In this document: piece after piece, positions 56,090 to 64,000 of the stretch
Layout of the letters: every line of letters begins with the position of its first letter
How positions within the stretch are numbered: the first letter of the stretch is position 1
NCBI GenBank assembly: GCA_016508695.1
Contig: VNKQ01000004.1
Coordinates: 1,116,001-1,180,000 of the forward strand
Reading direction: 5' to 3'
Source of the DNA: Hyphodiscus hymeniophilus
Lineage: Eukaryota > Ascomycota > Leotiomycetes > Helotiales > Hyphodiscaceae
Length of the DNA: 64,000 nt
Notes under the pieces: model-generated
Databases searched by the model: none
What the model was told of the DNA's origin: nothing
The model's input: the letters and a program-made list of their open reading frames with translations, nothing else
Translations under genes and position numbers: made by a program

Positions 56090-59000
56090 TTAAGCTTCAA
56101 ACTCATCACCCTTCTTCGTAGGTACCTGCGTCAACACATCGAAAGCTCCAGTTCCGACCTTACTCAACCTTCCAACCACAATCCTTGAGCTAGGGTTCGA
56201 TAAATCGTCCCAATCGCCATCAGTCACAGCGTCCGCCAGAAATCCAACAGTAGTCTCGAAGCTCATCTTCATGAAGGGGCTCACACTGCCTCTCATTCCG
56301 TTTCTGTTGAACGGACTGAACCCTCCTCCTCTCGTCATGAAGTCGGCGATCAAGTTCAAATGACGATGATCGACGCTGATTCCGTGACCACCGAAAACTC
56401 CAGAGAGTTCTTGGATGATGGTAGCTCGGCATGCTTCGACACCGTAGTTTGCGAGCATGGCCGCGATATCGTTAGTGGAGATCGAGTTGGGGTTGATGAT
56501 GTGAGCGTAGTTTTGCATGGCCTTGAGGTTCACGCCAGCAGTGTGCACAACCGCTACCTTCTTGTTCAGGCCAGTCGAAGGATCCTTTTCCTCAATTTCT
56601 TCGTCGGGAACATATGTACATGATCCTAGTCCCGGAATCTGTTGGATAAGGGATTGGCGGAGAGCATCTTCGACAAGGGAAAGCATGAGTACTTTCGGGA
56701 CATCGGCGTCATACTCAAGACTGATATCGCACCATTCCCCCCAGCTTCGTCGAAACGGAATTTGGAAATGTCTGCAGACTTCTTCATGACCTGTGCCTCA
56801 CGCTCCTCATCTGCAGCGACAGTTTGCCGGGTTTTTGATTGGCGTTCTTCGTCTTTATCTTCATCATCGCTGCCTACTTCACGAGGACTTCCACCGATTC
56901 CTTCGTCCTCCATGTTCTCATCTTCTTCTTCCTGCTCGTCTTCCTTCTGCGCCTGCTTTTGCACTTTATCATCCTCTTCGTCGTTTGCGTCGTACGTTGC
57001 AGCTTGAGAGCGATTGGCTCTGAGCTTGTCATTCGTGGCATCATCATCACCTTCATCGTCTTCGTCAGCATCCTCTTTTCCATCTTCCCCACTCGGGCCT
57101 CTAGGTTGGTCCTCGATGACGCGGACAGATTTGCCGATCTCTGGTGCGGCAGCAGAACCTCCAGCCACCGCTCGCTCACCCTTCTTCTTGCCGAGCGCTT
57201 TGCGAGTCAGGGACTGTAATCTAGTTGTAAATTTGTTCTGCAACGTGAACAGAACGTCATCAACACTGATAGCATACGTTTTGGTATACTCTTTCGAAGG
57301 GAACAGCTTGATGTGGATGTCGTAGATCTTGGCTCGAGCATATCCAGTCCCTCGACCAATCTTTTCTTTCACAGTAGCCTCGTCCAAGACTTCAGCAAGA
57401 GATAAGACGCTGACTGCCTTTGCGAATCTCTCACCATCTTCCGCCGATAATTCTTCATTGATACGTAGAGTCATTGATGGGGTGGAAATGTTGTTGCTTG
57501 CTGTCATGACGATTTCTCTTAGACGCGGGATACCTAGAGTAACGTTCTTTGCCGAGTGACCAGCCAAATGAAAGGTATTGAGCGTCATCTGAGTTGAGGG
57601 TTCTCCAACTGACTGTCCAGCAACAATCCCTACAGCCTCGCCGGGATCAACAATTGACTTGAGATACTTCGCCATAAGAACCGGCTCCAAAGCTTTGCGC
57701 GTACCGACTCCATTTGGATGCTCTTTATCTTTCACCAATTTATCCGGATTATTTTTAAGGTAATTCGAGACGGCATCTGCAAATGACTCGGATGTTGCAT
57801 AGGCGTATTTTCCAGGATTGAAGTCAGCCAGGACTGGATCAGGGCTTCCAGGGTCGTTGGCCTTGGCGTGCTTAAGAGCTTTCTTCATGCGCTTTTGCAG
57901 AAGCTCCTTTTGCTCAAAAATCGTATCATAGGAGTCATCGTTGTAATTCAGCATAGCCAATTCAGATACAATGTTCTCTAAAAGAAACTTGAAATCTTTC
58001 AGGTGCTTTTGCTTCGTCACATCAAGACCATCCTCTCCATAAAGAAACTGGATCATGGAGCCATCGGAGTCCCTAACGGAGGTATCATATTCCACTTTCA
58101 GTCCCTCCATACCCTTGATAAGACATCTCTGTAAATATCCAGATCGAGAAGTCTTGACAGCTGTATCAATCAATCCTTCTCTTCCAGCCATTGCGTGAAA
58201 GTAGTACTCTTGAGGTCGGATGCCCGTCAAGAAACGATTGACAATGTAGCCACCAGCTCTGATGTGTGTTTCTAGTGGCTTGAAGCACGGCAGGGTTTTC
58301 CCACTGACCATGATCGGCACTCTTCGGCCCTCCAGAACTTGCTGTCCCAGATTGCAGGAAATGAGGTTGGCATTGACAGCAGTTCCTTTCGCTCCAGAGA
58401 CTGTCATATTCTGCATTTGGTTCTTTGGGAACTGCTTGACCAGACCTTTAGGAAGCAAAGCCATGGTGATCTCAGAGGACAACAACCCGGATCGTTTGTT
58501 CATCATTACGTCGAGACCAGCTTGTTTGGAATCATCTCTAATCACCTCTTCCAGTCGAGTCAAAAGTTCCGGATCTGTCTCTGATGGCTTCTGTTCGTCC
58601 AAAGTCACGTATTTTGAGGCAACCTCGAGACCCACGTTTGCAGCTCCCAAGATTTTCTGTTTCCGAAGTTTTTCACCTTCAGGGGTAAGTCGCAAATCGT
58701 CCATACCGCAGGTGAATGCCCCCATATGAAGATACTTTGTCAGCAGCCGACCCAAAATACTGAGAGCCTTTCCTGCAACAGTTGGACCGTAGATCTCGTG
58801 AATTGAATGAATGAAGCCGCCAGCACTGGGTCCGATTTGCGCCTTATCTAGAATCCCAGTGATGAATTCTCCCTCTTTGAAGAGAACAACGCCTTCCTCG
58901 GAGTTCGAGGTCCACCGGTCACCTGGCGTTTGCGCCTTGCTGGTAAGATATAGGGGAGAAGAACCCATCGGTGTGATGTTCTTCAAAATGGTGGTGATGA

Positions 59001-61267
59001 CTTGCTTCCCTGTCCACCGAGCTACTGGCTTGATGATTGCAGGAGGAACAGTCTCGATTCTATCGGATATGATGTGGCCGTCTTCAGGACGTAGGCAGTT
59101 ATAAATGAGTTGTTGGTACGCCGCTCGGTCGAAAAAGGTGTCCCGATTACACATGCGGACTGACACAGAAATATGATCCTGGATTAGACCTCTCAGTGGC
59201 TTCCCGGAGGTCGAAACCAAGTATTGATGATCCGTGTCCGCAATCTGTAATGCTTCCGCTCTCGCAACCTCTGTTTGAGGGAAATGCATGTTCATCTCGT
59301 CCCCGTCGAAATCGGCATTATATGTGTTGCAATTGGCGTAATGCATTCGGATGGTTTTCTCACCGGGAAGTACTCTTGCCCTGTGACCCATAATGGATGG
59401 CTTGTGGAGAGTTGGTTGACGATTCATCAGGACTACATCACCATTGGTCAGATGCCGGTGCACCTTCTTGTTACGAGCACCGTTCGAAACATTGCTTGAT
59501 GATGCCAGTAGTTGATTGGCCAAAGCCAATCTCTCCTCGGGAGTTTTTGTTCGTAGATTGACGACCTGGCCATTTTCGTTTTCAATTGCCGCCGCTCCTG
59601 GCCATTTGTCGACTCCATTAATTACTGCTTGCTTCATTTCTTTGAAGTTATGACTTGTAACAGGTTCGGGGTATGTCAATTTCTTTGCGAAGACTGGAGG
59701 TACACCAATTTCGTTGGTTTCAATATTTGGATCTGGGGATATTACACTTCGGGCGGCGAAGTTGACTCGCTTTCCCATCATGTTCTTCCGGAATAAGCCT
59801 TCTTTCTTCTCCAACTTCTGCTTGATTCCATCCTCATTCTTCTTGCCGGCCGCACCCTGTATAGGATTTCGGTCTCGATCGATGAGTGAATTGACTGCAT
59901 CCTGGAGCTGGCACCAAGTCTCTTGGAGATCGTTGAAGTCCCGGCGTCGCAGGTTAGGATTTTCGGGAGCCCGGTCCGGATTCTGGATATCGTGGTAAAT
60001 CTGTGTCACCATCTCTGCTGTTCTTAATATCGTCTTGTAAAGAGAGTTTTGTGAGCTCTCATTGATCTCGGAATCTCCCGTCTTAGATTCTGGTCGGTAC
60101 TTGTTTGGTGGGACGAAAATGGTTTGCATGAAGAACATATCCGCGGACACTTTTGGTGCCTTCTTCGTCGGAGACCTAGAATTGTAGATGAGCGACAAAA
60201 TATCCTGCTCTCTGTCAAATAACTCTTTGAGACAAGCCTTGACCTCCGTCACGTTCATAAACCGTTGTGGGGCCGAAGCAACTTTTGGTTTCGAGGGCGT
60301 CTTCGTAACGTTTTCCCCCATAACAACATCTCCGTCCACATCAAGATCGTCTCCCTCGCCCTCTTCATCTTCCTCACTCGATAAATTAATGTCGGCAATC
60401 CCTTCGTCGAAATCAGCATCGTTTTTGCCTTTCGTCTCTCTTTGCAACAATTGAACAACGTTATCAGCTCGGAAGTTTCCCATATTCATTTTGGCCTTCT
60501 CCTTTGGACTCAAAGCCTTCTCGAATATTTTGACGTAACGATCTTTCCGATAGGTTGGAGAAATGCCGCTGCAGTTTCCACACAATTTCCCTGCCGTAAT
60601 AGCCTTCATGAATGCCTTCACAATGCTACGCCGCGCCTCTGCGACAGTCTCGTTCTTCTCTCGCTTCCATTCCCAAGGATCCGCCTTTGCAGCTTTGATA
60701 TTCCGCTTTACAAAAGCATTCCTCCTTCTAATTACACTGTCTGCCGCAGATTCACTGTTCTCCGAGTCGCTAGTATTGTCTTCCTTCGTCTGCGAAACCT
60801 CTATGTTGTCAACCTCTTCTGCAGCACCGAGTAAGCCGTGTTGAATCAACCGGAGCTTGCATTGATATCGGTTGACCTCTTTCCGGGACATTTTGAGCTG
60901 GTGACAATATACACATTTTGCTCGAAGTAGACGTAGAATTTGGTCCATAAACGTAGGATGATATACAGGAACTGGCAAGTCGATATGGCCCGAATGGCCG
61001 GGGCAGAACATCACCGTGAGGTTACATGTTCCGCAGCTATTAGTCTAGTTAGCAATCAACAGAAAGTTTTGAGAACTTGACGTACGCATTGTCGCTCCAA
61101 GCGCCCAGAGCTGGATCATAGAGTCCCCCAGGAACAGGATTTAAAAGTGTGTCGAAGGTAAGAGGATTCTGTATCTTCTTGACTGACAGAGCTTTGATCT
61201 CGGCAGCAGATAGGAAAGAGAAGTCAACGCTGCCAATTGCAGATGGGATAGGCTGTGAGATATTCAT
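56090..61267 (-). CDS. RPA190: RNA polymerase I largest subunit, with a frame break
   Basis: Exons on the minus strand are 61086..61267 and 61036 down to 56090 (intron 49 nt, donor GTACGT). The N-terminal zinc region (CGTCNLTVMFCPGHSGHIDLP, then CVYC) and the catalytic loop NADFDGDEMNMH identify the Pol I A190 subunit. The funnel and bridge regions (KNPDKLVKDKEH, GIVAGQSVGEPSTQMTLNTFH) follow. A long acidic insert, rich in Glu, Asp and Lys, precedes the C-terminal cleft. At a run of six C on the plus strand (56737-56742) the frame shifts by one. Upstream frame stops at 56626; the other frame carries EWCDISLEYDADVPKVL through to the normal C-terminus at 56090. Read with the expected frame the length is about 1709 residues; unbroken as written it is about 1530. 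Confidence 0.93.
56737..56742. other. Homopolymer frame break in RPA190
   Basis: Six C on the plus strand (six G in the gene). One more G is needed to connect FDEAGG to EWCDIS. Most likely a sequencing or assembly error, but a real mutation is possible. Confidence 0.85.
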
Positions 61268-61496
61268 CTTTCCATGGAAATGGGTTGGGGAGGTTTTATT
61301 GCATCTGGAATTTGAAGGCCTGCTTAGAGAAAAAAAAAGTTGCTCTGCTTATCGGTTGGCGATAACAATCACGTGGTGTATACAGTCCTCCCGAACAAGT
61401 ACGTGACTGTTGCTCCAAGTCAACCTGAAAGCTTGACCTAATTACTTTATCTCCAGTCCACTCTGAAGCTCCATCCTACACCGCAAACACCGCAAT
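61268..61496. promoter_or_regulatory. Compact bidirectional promoter, RPA190 and PRP3
   Basis: 229 bp between two essential genes transcribed apart. A run of nine A lies at 61330-61338. Shared regulation of ribosome and splicing genes is only an inference. Confidence 0.6.
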
Positions 61497-63008
61497 ATGG
61501 ATCGAGAAAAAGCATCCCCACTTTTATCGCCGCGACATGACTCCTCGAGCCGTGTTAGCAAGCCAGAGTCTGCAGCCGAAAAGCTTGCGGCTTTGAAGGC
61601 ACGAGTTGCAGCAGCTGTTGGAAATAGTAAGGTGAAAGGAGGACTGAACGCTGGAGTACACCCGGTTATTGCCAGAGGAGGACTCAATGTCGATCTCCAT
61701 CCCGCACTTCAAGATCTCGGGCAATACAAACCTTCTAAGAATGTCGGACCCAAGTTTGCGACAAGCATCGGAAATGCTCGTCCCCAACCAGAGAAGCCTG
61801 CTCCGAAAAAACAATTGGATCTGTCAGGCCCATCTGCGGAGGAGACGCGCAATAACCCATATTTCGATTTGAGTCTCGGGGGGCAGACTGCAACACTGAA
61901 GAATAGGCATTCGAGGCAGCTTCTGTTTAATCAGAAGGGAAAATATATTGCCCAGGCTAATGCTCTCCGAAGACAAGCCCAGCTTGAGGCGATGAAAAGA
62001 CGTATTGCCGAATCATCACGAAAGATCGGTATTGACGAGGATCTGGATACGGAGAAGAACTACCTTGTTGAAGCACCACCAGATATTGAATGGTGGGACG
62101 AAGGCTTGGTGGATGGGAAGAACTATGAGAATATCTCCGATTCAAAGGCCTTGAAGATAGATACGGAAGACTCTATCATCACCGAATATATCCAACATCC
62201 CGTCCTCCTCGAGCCACCTCAAGAAAAGAACATGCCAGCACCCAAGCCTATGTTCTTGACCTCCAAAGAACAAGCAAAACTGCGACGCCAACGAAGAATG
62301 GCCGATTTGAAGGAACAACAAGCCAAAATACGTCTGGGCCTCGAACCTGCGCCTCCTCCTAAGGTCAAGAAAGGAAATCTTATGCGAGTTCTGGGTGAAG
62401 AAGCAGTGAAGGATCCCACAGCAGTCGAGGCCCGAGTCAATCGTGAGATTGCAGCTCGGCACGAAACACACGTGGAGATGAACGAAGATCGAAAACTCAC
62501 AAAGGAACAACGCCATGAGAAGCTTGCGTTGAACCAGGAGAAAGATGCAGCAAAAGGCATACGAATGATGGTGTTCAAGATTGACAATCTTTCAAACGGT
62601 GCCCATCGATATAAGATTAGTAAGAATGCAGAACAATATGCCCTGACAGGCATTTGTGTTATCCATCCGAGGTTCAACTTGGTTATTGTGGAGGGAGGAG
62701 AATATAGTATCAAACAGTACCGCAAGCTTATGCTTCAGCGTATTAATTGGACTGAGAACTCCCCTACTCGCATCAAGGAAGGCACGAAAGCAGAGGCATT
62801 GCAGGATTGGTTGAAGGCAGAGGATGAGAAAGGAGAGCTTAAGGATTTGACCCTGAACAGGTGCGTGCTAGTTTTTGAGGGAGAGGAGAAGGCTCGGGCG
62901 TTCAGAAAGTGGGGAAGTAAGGTGTGTGAGACGGACAGCGCGGCCAGGGATGCTTTGACTAGAGCGAAGATGGAGAACTTCTGGGCTTTAGCTAAGAGCA
63001 TTAATTAG
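61497..63008 (+). CDS. PRP3: U4/U6 small nuclear ribonucleoprotein Prp3
   Basis: A single exon of 503 residues with ATG at 61497. The PRP3 domain covers about residues 130-370, including NPYFDLSLGG, FNQKGKYIAQANALRRQAQLE, LVEAPPDIEWWDEGLV, FLTSKEQAKLRRQRRM and NLMRVLGEEAVKDPTAVEARV. The C-terminal DUF1115 part runs KGIRMMVFKIDNLSNGAHR, FNLVIVEGGEYSIKQYRKLML and AFRKWGSKVCETDSAARDAL. Prp3 binds the U4/U6 duplex and joins the tri-snRNP, so it is required for spliceosome assembly. The N-terminal 100 residues are disordered and basic. The gene is divergent from RPA190. Confidence 0.95.
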   Translation: MDREKASPLLSPRHDSSSRVSKPESAAEKLAALKARVAAAVGNSKVKGGLNAGVHPVIARGGLNVDLHPALQDLGQYKPSKNVGPKFATSIGNARPQPEKPAPKKQLDLSGPSAEETRNNPYFDLSLGGQTATLKNRHSRQLLFNQKGKYIAQANALRRQAQLEAMKRRIAESSRKIGIDEDLDTEKNYLVEAPPDIEWWDEGLVDGKNYENISDSKALKIDTEDSIITEYIQHPVLLEPPQEKNMPAPKPMFLTSKEQAKLRRQRRMADLKEQQAKIRLGLEPAPPPKVKKGNLMRVLGEEAVKDPTAVEARVNREIAARHETHVEMNEDRKLTKEQRHEKLALNQEKDAAKGIRMMVFKIDNLSNGAHRYKISKNAEQYALTGICVIHPRFNLVIVEGGEYSIKQYRKLMLQRINWTENSPTRIKEGTKAEALQDWLKAEDEKGELKDLTLNRCVLVFEGEEKARAFRKWGSKVCETDSAARDALTRAKMENFWALAKSIN

Positions 63009-63480
63009 CCTTGCTATGCTGACACGTAATATATTGGATCTTAATTCCGACAAATTAATGCAATGTGCACCAAAAGCGGAATTGCTCTTTGGACTTGGTC
63101 TTACTAAATGATTGATTGCCGTCCGTATGAATAACTGAACATCTTTGACACAATTTCTTGTTCGCTCGAATACTTTCGACCATGGGGATATGTCTAGGTT
63201 CTCGGCTTAGTTAGACTAATGTTAGAAATTCGTATCCTCTTCTGTCATTAGCATCCAATCGCTCAAAACTTCTGTTGATGTCTTATTTTGAGAAATTCGG
63301 AAGGTTGCGTCGTGTTGGACTTCAATATCTTACTTATAATAATTTCCGAGCGTTTGGGAGTCATAGCTATGCAGTGAAATTTGCCGTTTTGCAAAGTGGC
63401 CACAACAACTTCTTATGCACACGTGGGAGTACAGCCAGCAACTGCGCCACAGATTTCCAACTCGATGATTTTTTCAATTC
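63009..63480. other. Convergent intergenic region, no feature seen
   Basis: Between the PRP3 stop and the 3' end of the XPD gene. One 69-codon frame (63275-63484) has no coding character. Confidence 0.55.
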
Positions 63481-64000
63481 TTAATGCCCATCCAACTCCA
63501 TCATCGAAGCCTCCAATTCATCATCATCAAAGCCATCCTCATCCGCTTTCGCAACTGCCACCTCGTTTCCGTGCCTGATGCCCTCCATTTGGTCTCCATT
63601 CAACTCAACTTCCCTCAATGCCCTAATAGTCTCTTCCTCCTGCTTCTCCTTGAAAGCTTCCAAATCCTTAAGGCTCCACGTACTGATACCCTCCTGGTCC
63701 ACCGCCCTGAACGGCTGTGCCATACCTCGCAAGAACTTCTTCGCACTTCCTACCGCCATATCCGTACTCAGATTAACCTCACTCTCAAGAATAGCTTGAT
63801 TGATCCATTTTGGAAGCTGCGTTCTCTTCTTCAAAAAACGTCTGTCTGCTAAGACCATTATTCCATAATCATCTTTCCCTCGGAGGACACGACCCAGACA
63901 TTGTGCTGCGTGTCTCATGGCATCGAAAGACAAGAAGTCGTTTTCCCGGATACGGTAGGTTTCTCGAAGGAATTCGAGACGCGCTTTTAATATTCTGGAT
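63481..64000 (-). CDS. RAD3: TFIIH helicase Rad3/XPD, 3' part (partial)
   Basis: The frame is open to the right edge of the window, so the 5' end of the gene lies outside. The visible 172 residues are the C-terminal part of the XPD helicase: RLEFLRETYRIRENDF, then DAMRHAAQCLGRVLRGKDDYG, which is helicase motif VI with the QCLGRVLR core, followed by MVLADRRF and LPKWINQAI. The tail is acidic and ends MMELDGH. XPD is the 5'-3' helicase of TFIIH, acting in nucleotide excision repair and transcription initiation. No intron is needed in the visible part. Confidence 0.95.
   Translation of the reverse strand, partial: SRILKARLEFLRETYRIRENDFLSFDAMRHAAQCLGRVLRGKDDYGIMVLADRRFLKKRTQLPKWINQAILESEVNLSTDMAVGSAKKFLRGMAQPFRAVDQEGISTWSLKDLEAFKEKQEEETIRALREVELNGDQMEGIRHGNEVAVAKADEDGFDDDELEASMMELDGH

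Noticed and set aside
56640..56830. An intron explaining the RPA190 frame change
   Set aside because: The only frame-restoring GT-AG pair found is 35 nt, shorter than any other intron here, and would delete a conserved-looking segment.

Overview
This window is nuclear DNA from a filamentous ascomycete (Pezizomycotina). Genes lie on both strands without operons, introns are short (mostly 43-100 nt) with GT-AG ends and TACTAAC/CTAAC-like branch points, and several proteins have the architecture typical of this group (WDR48/Bun107, Pps1, Ppm2 with a JmjC tail, Ssn8, Atg18). A leotiomycete-like source is my guess from protein wording only; the sequence does not prove it.

Left part (1-19.2 kb): the 3' end of a Syn8-like SNARE; a small three-exon mitochondrial protein; an uncertain membrane-like ORF; a 185-residue orphan; cyclin C (SSN8), divergent from an EF-hand mitochondrial carrier; a tRNA(Ile)-lysidine synthase-like protein, divergent from the S-adenosylmethionine carrier PET8; the seven-exon WD40 protein WDR48/Bun107; and the SUMO protease ULP1. 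Four products in this stretch (small protein, two carriers, lysidine synthase) are predicted to be mitochondrial.

Middle (19.7-31.5 kb): a phenol 2-monooxygenase-like flavoprotein, a 725-residue orphan with a conserved-looking C-terminal domain, a 1134-residue DDHD phospholipase with a cysteine-rich insert, and a kappa-class GST/DsbA-like protein.

31.5-42.8 kb is gene-poor. A C2H2 transcription factor (36976-38387) sits alone in it, flanked by about 5.5 kb and 4.4 kb without a confident gene, with TAGG microsatellites in its upstream region.

Right part (42.8-64 kb): ATG18, divergent from PPM2/TYW4 (wybutosine synthesis); an MFS transporter; the dual-specificity phosphatase PPS1; the largest RNA polymerase I subunit RPA190, divergent from the splicing factor PRP3; and the 3' end of the TFIIH helicase RAD3/XPD.

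Points that stand out: RPA190 carries a one-base frame break in a G run near its C-terminus. Three of about 40 modelled introns start with GC rather than GT, and one of these splits a zinc finger. There is a lysidine synthase in a eukaryote. I found no CRISPR array, tRNA, rRNA, transposon or secondary-metabolite cluster. Exon joins were chosen by splice signals, reading-frame continuity and remembered family sequence; no transcript or database evidence was available.
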